A program made the translations under genes and the position numbers. A stretch of DNA of 41,765 bases from Halocafeteria seosinensis (taxonomy: Eukaryota; Sar; Bigyra; Bicosoecida): NCBI GenBank assembly GCA_001687465.1, contig LVLI01000590.1, forward strand, positions 1 to 41,765, given 5' to 3'. This document shows, piece by piece, positions 23,380 to 34,535 of this stretch. Each line of letters begins with the position of its first letter. The first letter of the stretch is position 1. Below the pieces are notes generated by a model, which worked only from the letters and a program-made list of their open reading frames with translations, was not told the DNA's origin and did no database searches.

Positions 23380-25988
23380 CTGGTACCAACATATGGCTTG
23401 AACGCCAATGAGAGCTTAATAAATCCGCTCTCGACATTCTTCAATTTGAATTCTCCCGTAAAAGCGTACCGCTCAAACTTAGCAAGGTCCTTGATGGAAA
23501 ACTCCGTCTCACCCATTAAATCGTGAGACTTCGTAAGGTCCTCATCGTACACAGTTACGAACAGTTTTTGAGTGGAAAGATCAGAGATGAAAAACTCAAA
23601 AGTCTGCATTAATATATCCAAGTCGATTACAAGGCGATATTTCATCGACAACGTATTCTTACCTCGTTCCACTTAGGGTGCAGAGTATTGCCCCGTACAG
23701 ATGTGTAGCGCGTCTGATCAGCTACTTTCACTCGAACATACGGGTCCGATGTTCCAATAGTATCGGCGTTAACTAGTTCACGGGCTTCTGCGATGGTTAC
23801 AAACAAGTAACCCTGCGTTTTGGTTTTCACTTCCTTCTTGGTAACCTCGAGACCCGTGGCAGCAAATTCCTCGTAAGACACTGCCGTCTGACCCGGAGAG
23901 ACAAGGAGAGCAGGATCATCTCTGCTCCGCCTCCTTTCTAAGTGTCGACGACGCAGCTGGCTTGGGGGACTAAACAATTCTCGTTGGACACCGTTCTCAG
24001 GGGCGGGAGAAGCGGGCGGTTCCTCCGTATTGCCGTTCGTTGACAGGGGTAAATGATTAGGGGCTGTTTTGAAAATATGAAGAGCAACAGCCGTACGAGT
24101 ACTACAACTCCACACAACACAATTATGCCGCGACATACCTAAGTCTGTGTCTGATGAAAATGGCAAAAACTCAATGGAAAATTTTATTTTCAGCTCCGGA
24201 AACGTTGTCGGTGAGACGGAGTAGTGTTCCTGTTAACTCGCATCGGCAACAAAAATATGTATGATAGAACGATAGCCACCAAATATACACTTCCTTACGA
24301 TATTGTTATGCGGCCCTCTACTAAAGACCCTTGAAAGCGGAACGACGCACGATCCTAGGAGTCTCTCCTCTGGGCTTCCGAAAAACCGGCGACATTTCCG
24401 GTGAATGTTAATCTGTAAGAAAGAGCTCAGAGATTGCCCCGAAGAAACAAGAAATTTCAAGTTTTGGGAAAAGGATGGCTCTAGCGTGTCTGTGGAATTA
24501 GGAGAAAACACTGGAGACTTGTGCACATCGTCCTCATAAGCCAGGGACAGGAACAAGTCTTCGCAGGCGGCGTCCGTTTCATCCTTCCCTTCTTGTCGCA
24601 GACGGGACCGGGCGTGTTCCTCATCAATATTTACACATTTTAGAGTGAAGTGAATCACTCCTTTCATTTCTTCAGCGAGTTTTTCGGCTTCATTCCGTGG
24701 AGATAACAATTCCTCCGGGGGGATGATCGGTATGCACAGCCTGTCGGGAAGTATCATCTCTCCGAACAATGCGTTCCTAACGGCAGTTGTGAGAAGGCTC
24801 TTCAATAAAGGCAGCGACATTATGTCAAGTCTTCGAGAGAAGGCACTGAGGCCAAAGTCTATCCGAGGGGAATCTACCTGCAAATAGAGATATGAGTCCA
24901 CTATCTAATCAGAGGGCAAACCCCAATACACTAATTTACCACGTACCATGCTTAAATAGATGTTTTGAAACCAAGGCGAATGAGCCACAAGGGGCTCAAA
25001 CGCGGCACGCAATGTGCCCTGAATCAAGAGGTCATCCAAATTGATATGAAAGCTCGGCGTGTGAAGCATTCGAACGCATAGCTCTACATCAATGTCGCCA
25101 CCAAAGCGAAAGTGTATGTCCATCCAAAACGCATCAGATCGTGGTATAGAGTGTTCAACTCCTTCAATGACGAAAGGAAAGTCACCGAAGGAAAGCTTGG
25201 ATACCTGGATACAGCGAGCGACGGATGCAGGTCCAACTCACATGGCCAGAGGCCTTGGGACAGTTGATAGCGTACCGACATATGTTGGAACTGATGAGGT
25301 TTTCCACTCGTCAAAAGCTCCGTGAGTTGCTGCTTGAACTGCAATAACATAAATGATCCAATTAATTCAGACATGCAAACGCCCTTGTCGGATAGACGCG
25401 ACCGACCTGTGGCTCCAAGTCTGTTGGATAAAATTCAATCGAAAGAAGATTAGTCAATCATAAAGGCGTGGGAGGAGACATTTTCGACTACTAGAAACGA
25501 ACCTTTTCGAAAGAACGGCCACATCTGGTTGATAAGATTATTCAACCATACTACTCGTTCCTGTGCAAGGAGCCCACCACTAGTAATTGACACAAGTAGC
25601 ATGCTCGGCGGTGAGTCTATTCTTACCACATTCGAGTGTCTCAGCCATACTGGATGAAGGTGCGCAGGTAGCTTTCGAAAATCCTTCTCCTCCAAGGGGC
25701 GCCGCAGGAGCTGTCGCTCCATAGGTTTAACTCGTTTGGCCACGTAGTCCAAATAGCAGATCCAGCCCACCAGTAGGACATATATCCAGAATGAGTATCC
25801 ATAGTAAGCCCACCTGCTCCTTGAGATCGTTAGCCTACATCAACATATAGCCTTCAGGCAAGTACACAACACTAATATACGTACCAATATAGGAACGTCG
25901 ACGCTACAGTTAATAGCACAAATCGCAGAGCTAACGTGGAGAGTTCCCCTGAAGGCTTCAGGTCATCCAAGGAAGGAAAATCCACCAT
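23376..25988 (-). CDS. ESYT: Extended-synaptotagmin/tricalbin-like ER contact-site protein
   Basis: Exons 25988-25885, 25813-25503, 25420-25407 (14 nt), 25338-25276, 25204-24947, 24877-24299, 24229-24139, 24063-23663 and 23603-23376 give 682 residues. Two N-terminal hydrophobic segments (about 15-55) form a membrane anchor. An SMP lipid-transfer domain follows (ERVVWLNNLINQMWPFF; HMSVSKLSFGDFPFVIEGV; MDIHFRFGGDIDVELCV; IDFGLSAFSRRLDIMSLP). A C2-like region with ELKIKFSIEFLPF comes next, then a basic linker, then a C2 domain (GYLFVTIAEARELVNAD; GTSDPYVRVKV; HPKWNETFEF; VYDEDLTKSHDLMGE) whose Asp residues suit Ca2+ binding. E-Syts tether ER to plasma membrane and move lipids. The end overlaps the stop of the upstream convergent gene. 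Confidence 0.88.
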
Positions 25989-26356
25989 TGCTTCTTCTGC
26001 GCGCTTCGACAACGCTAAGGGCAAGTCAATCACTTGGTGCAATGTTGTTCGAAGAGTGTGCAATTCAATGTGACAAGTTCTTTACGAAACACCAGAAATA
26101 TAACCAATTGCCTAGTAGTAGACGTATGTATGATGTAGGTACACATTCAAACCAGTCAAGATGCTGTGTTAAAGAGACAAATGTCTGCATTAGTCAACGC
26201 CAATTTGTGAAGCTCATCGAGGATCGCCACTAAACGATACCTATGGTATGCTGTATCGGCCGCAATGGGGCCACTGGATGCAGTTTACCGCACCACATTT
26301 CAGTGGTACACAGTAGTACAATAGCACGGAAAAGAAGAGAGAAGGCTTCCTTGCAG
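25989..26356. other. 368-bp spacer upstream of the E-Syt-like gene
   Basis: This lies between two minus-strand genes. The frame of the E-Syt-like gene stays open to 26063 without an ATG. No repeat, RNA gene or distinct regulatory motif is recognised. Confidence 0.4.
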
Positions 26357-26815
26357 TCATGAAGAAGCTGCCTGGGAATTTGCAGTATCAAATTGTGTCA
26401 GAGCTTGGTCCAAGGCATTGGAGATTTCATCACATCCTTCCGCTAGTTGGCTGAGAGCTGTCTGCATGACCTCGTGGGCTGGTGCACCATTTAAAGTTTG
26501 CAGTCTTATATTCATTCGCTTGTCAGAAGGATGGGGTACACTATACCCGCAGAATTCAGTTTGGGGCCTGTGCAGCCAGTAACGCGGCATCACTTCCAGA
26601 CTGAGGTGACATGATTAAACTCGAACTTACTGCCTCATTAACACATGTCGTAAAGCATTGCCTAAAGTATGATCCTCTTTGTCAATGACGTACGTGACAG
26701 AATCCTCCGTCGTACCCTCTATCTGTAGTGCATACATCTGATGTCTCTTGACGTGGCATCCCGGTCCATCTCTTCCACTTACCGCTGCCAATTTGGGCGC
26801 TTCCTCCGTAGCCAT
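26357..26815 (-). CDS. RPC19: RNA polymerase I/III subunit AC19 (RPC19/POLR1D)
   Basis: Exons 26815-26783, 26722-26631 and 26567-26357 encode 111 residues, the normal size of this subunit. DKEDHTLGNALRHVLM and EFCGYSVPHPSDKRMNIRLQT are the RPB11/AC19 dimerisation-domain signatures. The subunit pairs with AC40 in the assembly platform of RNA polymerases I and III, the counterpart of the bacterial alpha dimer. The first intron (60 nt) has perfect GTAAGT and CAG ends. It is a multiple of three without a stop, so retention would insert 20 residues; the spliced form fits the family better. A divergent promoter region of 243 bp is shared with the NDUFS6 gene. Confidence 0.9.
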
Positions 26816-27058
26816 ATTTTCGTCCTTTCCAGTTCCTGTTTACTATCAGAATATCTTCTTCGTATCCATCAATACAGCAAAAGCTGCTTTGAAGAGCAAC
26901 AAGACACAGTTTCTTGCCCGAAGTTCAAAGTGTTTATACCATAGATGGAGTCATGGAGTTGAACTCCTACAGGATTGATTGGTTGATGACTAAAGACGTT
27001 GTCCTTCTATTTGTATGTAGATGCACTAGAGTTTCTTCTCGTAGAAGCAAAAGGGGTG

Positions 27059-27612
27059 ATGTTATCGCGACAAGCAAATATAGAGCCGAAAGCCGTTCGT
27101 CGGCTAGTTAGTCTCCTCCGGGGAAGAAGACCCTCTTTTACACATCAGCCTACGCTTACTCGGAGCTATGTAGGCCGCTATTATGACCTCCATCCGAACG
27201 TGGTATGTATTGGCTGCAAGGTAAATGGCAAGTTGAAGCGTCTAACGCAGTCTGTTTTACACAAATGCAGAGTATGCCAAAGCACCGAAGCAACGCTGAG
27301 GAAATGGTCAACGAGGTTCCTCCTATTAAAGTGAACAAAAAATGGGCAGTATGCGATGGAGGTAAGTATATTTCCCATGTATTTGAAGTGGCTCTACCTT
27401 CCACACACGAGCATCATGATGTGATGTTGCTGTAATGAGGGGGTACAGGTGGAGGAGCTACCGGTCATCCAGCCGAGTGGATTCAATTGGACAACCGAGA
27501 TGGGGCTACCCCTGCCGTGTGCAAATACTGTGGACTTCGATTCGTAATGGACAAGTCTAAAAAGGAAGATGACGATTTGAAGCAAAAGCTTGTATCAAGG
27601 ACGTTTCCGTAA
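27059..27612 (+). CDS. NDUFS6: Complex I 13-kDa zinc-binding subunit (NDUFS6)
   Basis: Exons 27059-27202, 27271-27361 and 27449-27612 give 132 residues. The basic, Ser/Arg-rich N-terminus (MLSRQANIEPKAVRRL) looks like a mitochondrial presequence. The zinc site is complete: AVCDGG (Cys about 76), TGHPAEWIQLD (His about 85) and CKYCGLRF (Cys about 103 and 106). NDUFS6 caps the peripheral arm of NADH:ubiquinone oxidoreductase and is needed for its assembly. Introns are 68 and 87 nt. A short acidic/basic tail extends past the usual CYCG-LRF end. The stop lies 68 bp from that of the convergent RING gene. Confidence 0.92.
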
Positions 27613-27680
27613 GGTGGATGGTGGCAACCAATAGGGCCTAATAGTGTGGTGGATAGACAGTTGGCAGTAGATTCATAAAT

Positions 27681-29032
27681 TTAACTCAAAGGCTTTATTC
27701 CTAATTGACTCCGTATTCTGTTGGTTTCTTGTACTGAACATTTTATTTCCGTCACTAGACTCGAATCCGCAGGGTTCGTCTTGGAGCGTTTACGAATTTT
27801 GCGTATGCTTACATACGCCTGCGGAAAGGTATCACTGGGTGAGCAAGAAACCACTCCGCCAGGCCTTCGCCTAGAAACAGTAGCAGACGATGATTTTACG
27901 TCCGAAACGTGAGCGGAGTTGCCCTTTCGTACTTTTGAATCGTATTGGGTTAGACCATCTACAACTTGACCATTTTGCGTAATCTTGTCACCAATTGTAG
28001 TTGATCTAACATATCGTCGTACCCGATAAGAGCACTGTGCCCGAATGCTGAACAGAATTTTTCCAAGCAGATCGTGAGCTCGCAAAACCAAGAAAATCCA
28101 TGGGAGATATGCACATACCTATAAATTAAATGCGTGACCAAAGACTTGCACAACGGGCAATGAGGCGGACGGTTCCCTCGAGGATCATTTCTATATTGTT
28201 TTCTATTACTCCTTAGCCATCTTCTGATGCATTTTACATCAAACTTATGAAAACATGGTACGACCTGTAACATGAACAAGTGAAACCCTTGGCGAACACA
28301 TTACCCCAGATAAACTGTCAGTCACACTCACAACTGAGACGGACGCACGAGACATTGGGTGAAGACAGATACTGCAATCATACTCTGAAAGATCTTCTAT
28401 CGCTTCAACTGGATAGGCGCTCATGTCATTCCCATGATCTTGTGCCTCCTTGCGCCTTTTCTTGACGGTCTCTGAAGCTAGATCAGCTATTCCGCGCATG
28501 CCATCCAGGTACTGAATGCAAGAGATGTAGTCAGGGGGAGTCGAACAATTACTGCTATTGCTACTCGCGGCAGCGTGAGGATCCTTCGTCACTCCATCTG
28601 CGTGGGCCGAAACTGGTTCCCCGCGGGTACAAGTGGATTGCACAGCTAAAGCAGCAGACGAGTTGCTGGCACTGTGGGCATCATCTGAAGTCGTTTCTTT
28701 TACATCGTAAAACTCAGCTTCCGAGTCACTAGTATCTCCTTCATCATCATGATCTTGAACCGCAATCGTGGAGCCTGGGTGCCATCTCGCCGTTGCACGA
28801 TCTCTTCGATCGTACGGATTCTCCCGTGGAACAAAGCGACGCAGCCAAGCTGCACGACCAAACCGCACGCAGACGTGCAAGCGTGGCTAAACAATGTAAT
28901 ACGTGCCACGTGCCCAAACCTACCAGAGTTCGAGAGAATTTGCTCCAAATGTCTGGTCAATGCATTCCGAGGAGGTTCCACGACTGGCAGGGATGCTGAA
29001 CAAGATGACGACAACGAATGCCTTCCATTCAT
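27681..29032 (-). CDS. RING-finger protein with C-terminal HIND-like (Hub1-binding) motif
   Basis: Exons 29032-28924, 28849-28332, 28264-28119 and 28047-27681 encode 379 residues. The middle is an acidic, Ser-rich linker. The RING lies at about 195-248: YDCSICLHPM, CFHKFDVKCIRRW, CPLCKSL. Ligands read C-x2-C, C-x-H, C and C-x2-C, with Asp 218 where most RINGs have His or Cys, as in some Cullin-type RINGs. It is thus a likely E3 ubiquitin ligase. After a 120-residue basic tail the protein ends SVQETNRIRSQLGIKPLS, a close match to the HIND element of Snu66/SART1 and of some Prp38 proteins, which binds the ubiquitin-like splicing modifier Hub1/UBL5. The last intron (71 nt, GTATGT...CAG, phase 2) joins the two parts; if it is wrong, the tail belongs to another gene. 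Confidence 0.78.
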
Positions 29033-29318
29033 TCTCAGTCCTTTCCTTCCACGCGAACATGTCGTGTATAGCTTCAAACTCTCGAAATAATGCACTTGAT
29101 GTCGTGCAACAGCCTCTGTATAGTGTTGCTAAACTTTGCTTGAAGTTCGCTGATCCCGGGCTGCGAGCCCGGAATTCAGTTCATCAAACTGGCTATTTTC
29201 CTCTCCAAACAAGGAAACATAAAATTCACTTCTCACAAGTTTGTGGAGTTATACGCATGTGGAGTGAGGGAGCGTGTTTTTGAGAGAAAAACGGAGCAGC
29301 AGCGCCCAGAGCAGGACA

Positions 29319-31443
<2,125 letters not shown>

Positions 31444-31498
31444 TTTACTACCAAAACCAAGCATCTTCTTGTTCTTCCACTATCAGCTCTAGGAGTTA

Positions 31499-32715
31499 TT
31501 AACGGGCAATCCTACCTGAGCACCTGCTCAATCCTCTAGCAAGGTGGACGCTGTCCGTCCTATTGAAATCTCGGTTGCGAAGATTTGCTTTTCCATTATT
31601 TATTCTCTTCTGAGACCATGACTCGCCGTTTACATTAGCTACTCCATGCGTGTCAGCGTATGCAGTTCGCGTCTTATTCTGGTAGGTATAAAACTCTGAT
31701 CGCCCGTCTCTCAGCCCGCCACGGAATGCAGGATCCGAGTACGCTTCCGCAGTATGCGCTGGATAAAAATCAAAAGTGTTCGTCCAATTTCTTGAATCTC
31801 TGTAAACTCCTCTTCCAGGAATATCTTTCGGGCGATATTTCTTCATGTCCAGAGACGGTCGTTGTCGTACTTCAGCAGTAGGACCACTGCTACCATACGG
31901 ATTTGGATCGAAATAATCTCTTCGCTCTGTGAGGACTAAATGCAAATCTAGATTAAAAGACCAGCATTGTGAGAAAGGGTGCATATAGTGTCCACATACC
32001 ACCACGGTACATTGGCTGCTCACGACAAGTTTGCTTTTCAGAATCCGAAGGACCAATGTAACCTGTTGTACTGAAAACTCCGCCTCTTCCTCTTCCAACA
32101 TTCTCACGATATTCTGCATCTGTCTTGAAACGACCCGCTCTCGGTCGCTCTGTTTGAGCGTTAGCCCCATGTCGGCCAGGACCTTGACGGAATCCGATAG
32201 CGTCCTCACCGCTCCTACGTGGAGGATCAGAGTCGTATATTGCAGAAAAGAGGCCATTTTGAGTCTGCACCCGAGATCCTTCGCACACTCATACTACTAG
32301 AGATACCCATTCCGGAGTTGCGTACCTTAGGCCTACCGCCCAGATAACTCTTCGCCTCTCCCTGTCTTCTACCCCTAGTCTTTGATACAGCTCCGGTCGT
32401 CGCCGGTCTTGCCTGTTTGGTCCCCAACACACGTTCTTTGTCTGGGATCGACGCTTGCGATGGAATCTGCAACGCCGAGTGTGAAAATTTACAGTTCAGA
32501 GAGTGCTGTCATAGGAAACTTACCGGGTGCATTGCACCTGGGCGACAGTCTTTCCATGTCCCTCTTCCACCTTTAAAGGTGGTATGGTGTTCCGGCCGCT
32601 TGAAAAAGTCTGCGAGGCGATGGGTTTCGGGGACTGCGTATGGATCACCTGGTCCTATGAACCTCGGAGGAAGCAGACAGCCATCGTAATTGGGACGCCT
32701 GTTGCCGTCGCACAT
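31499..32715 (-). CDS. CFAP96: CFAP96 (C4orf47)-like ciliary protein
   Basis: Exons 32715-32524, 32466-32326, 32264-32000 and 31935-31499 encode 344 residues. Short Gly/Pro/Tyr-rich segments typical of microtubule-associated ciliary proteins recur: PPRFIGPGDPYAVPE, TQNGLFSAIYDSDPP, GVFSTTGYIGPSD. The C-terminal half has RRDYFDPNPYGSS and NTFDFYPAHTAEAYSDP, which match the R-D-Y-F-D-x-N-P-Y and F-D-x-Y-P-x-H-x-A blocks I know from CFAP96/C4orf47. No catalytic domain. Its presence implies the organism makes a cilium or flagellum. Similarity is strongest at the C-terminal end; the N-terminal exon is less certain and could have another upstream exon. The stop is 55 bp from that of the convergent MST gene. 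Confidence 0.7.
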
Positions 32716-33501
32716 ATTGTACAGGCGCGTCAATGTATCCGCCACAACACAGCCGAGAAAGCAGTACACAGAAGGGCGCGCAACGCTGATTTCGCATATG
32801 GGAAGAATAAATCAATATCACTAGAGAGACCACAACCCAAATCTTTTGACAAGTTTTGTAGCGAGTAAAGGCACGTTGGGCCCTGAGACACCCCACGCCT
32901 GCGCGCGTAAAATGTCCGCAACTCTTCCAGCGGACCTGCAGTTTGCAGACTACTACACTACATTTAGAGTACGAATGGTGGCTGCAAAGTGGACATACAA
33001 CAACCGTATTATACTCTTCAGTAGGACCTGTAGAAGGGTAAGGCTCATGGACGTTGCAGCGAGCAAAGCTTTTCTACTTGATTCAAGTTGATTGGCGTGT
33101 AAGTTCACAGAAGACAGGGATAGTACCATAGTATGATACCATGGAGTTGATACTATGGCCTCCGTATGTTATGAAATCTATCTATAAGAGAAATCGAGAT
33201 ACGTAGGAAGCGCAATCGATATGGAGCTCTACACTGACCGTCTACTAGTACAGTGTTACGAAGTTACACCGTCGTCTTCAACTTCTCTCTGCATCACAGG
33301 ATGGACACGGAATAAACTATCTCATTTCTGCCTCTCCTAGTGTTAGAACAAGTGGATATCAACCGCAGAGCTTCGTGTTGGCCACATGCCATGCGCCAAG
33401 GTTGGCGAGTACACTGCAGCTTTGGGCTCATGCTGCAACGCACATGAATGCAGCTGCATACACGATGGGTTGTACGAAGAGCTCGGGTCATCATCAATGC
33501 G
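32716..33501. other. 786-bp spacer with short inverted repeat
   Basis: No gene is recognised. An inverted repeat CCATAGTAT/ATACTATGG lies at about 33127-33160. Several open frames cross the region but none shows a known domain or consistent splicing. It should carry the promoter of the CFAP96-like gene (minus strand). Confidence 0.4.
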
Positions 33502-33834
33502 TTAAGTTGACGATTCGCAATTGATATTCTCAGTGCATAATTGTGCAATTCGTATTGAGCGTCCACGTGCATCCAATTTCGCTTCTCAGTAGTAGAGTGT
33601 ATAATTTACATGTACAGTGTATGGCCTACCGGCTGAACATTCAAATTTCGCTTCCTTGCTGAGCTCCTTCGGAATTGAATTCCCCTGGAATTCGAACTTG
33701 CATCTTAGAAGAAGAAACATGATATTTACCATTAAATAGCCGAAAACCATATCCAAGTAGCTACTGGGCCCGCAGACTATGCTAATCTCGCAGAGATTCT
33801 CACTTTCTTCTCTCAGAAGTTCTCCGTTGGCCAT
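33502..33834 (-). CDS. Small Alba-like protein (tentative)
   Basis: Proposed exons 33834-33730, 33684-33630 and 33581-33502 give 79 residues. The end LDARGRSIRIAQLCTE resembles the Alba signature around A-R-G-x-A-I-x-x-A, and the start ISIVCGPSSYLDMVFGYL fits the first strand and helix. Alba proteins bind RNA or DNA and are RNase P/MRP or translation-control partners. The introns are short here (45 and 48 nt) and the second acceptor (GAGAAG) is weak; the first is in frame and may be retained. Treat both splicing and family as provisional. Confidence 0.4.
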
Positions 33835-34535
33835 AACTTGAAGCAGAGTGGAGTTTTCTCACCTGCGGAGGGCATGACCAGACCGGTTGACACAAGCCCC
33901 CGGCAACGAATAAAAGGAAAATATACCCACACAGTCCATGTTCAGCTCAATTATTTGTAATGAGGCCCGTGTAGACCCATGCTATGGCGCATAAATAGTC
34001 GTCAGAAGGCTCCAACACCATGTAATTTTTCATTTTCTGCGCCTCTTTGGGCGCAGCGGGATATACCAATTTGAAGTTGGAACTTCGATTTGCAGGAATC
34101 GAAGTCGGTAAACATAGGTTCTACAAATGGAAAAGAAGAAATACCCCTCGACATAGTAGAGAAATTGTCGACTGTATTGTCGAGTCTATAAGCATAATTG
34201 CTTTTCTATGATTCTGAAGACTGAACGAGTGTCAGTCTCACTTTTATCGCAAGAAGAACGGGTACGTACTATCTGCTCAAGCTGTGTCCCGAAGATTCCC
34301 TTTTGTAGCCGGTGGCTCTCTTCTTTTGCTATGCTTGTCTCTGTCTTCTCCAAGTGAATGCAAATGGTAATTCGTAAACAGCTATTCCTCAGGAGGGGGG
34401 CAGGGAGGGTATGAACTCGCGCTGGTGTCCTCTGTGAATTGTTAATCCGTGCCAAGTTGTCAACATAACTCGCACGGGGCGCTGGTAGGATTGCGTATGC
34501 TCCATTTTTCTTGTCGTTTAATGCAGAGCTTTAAG
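33835..34535. promoter_or_regulatory. Upstream region of the giant cysteine-rich gene
   Basis: This 701-bp divergent spacer holds a small hairpin (CTGCGCC/GGCGCAG, about 34038-34060). Just before the start codon there is a pyrimidine-rich tract ending in TTTAATGCAG at 34526, which looks like a 3' splice site of a 5'-leader intron. No other gene is supported. Confidence 0.4.

Noticed and set aside
34186-34455. Minus-strand 89-codon frame upstream of the GCC gene
   Set aside because: No domain, no consistent splicing, and it overlaps the probable promoter; chance open frame.
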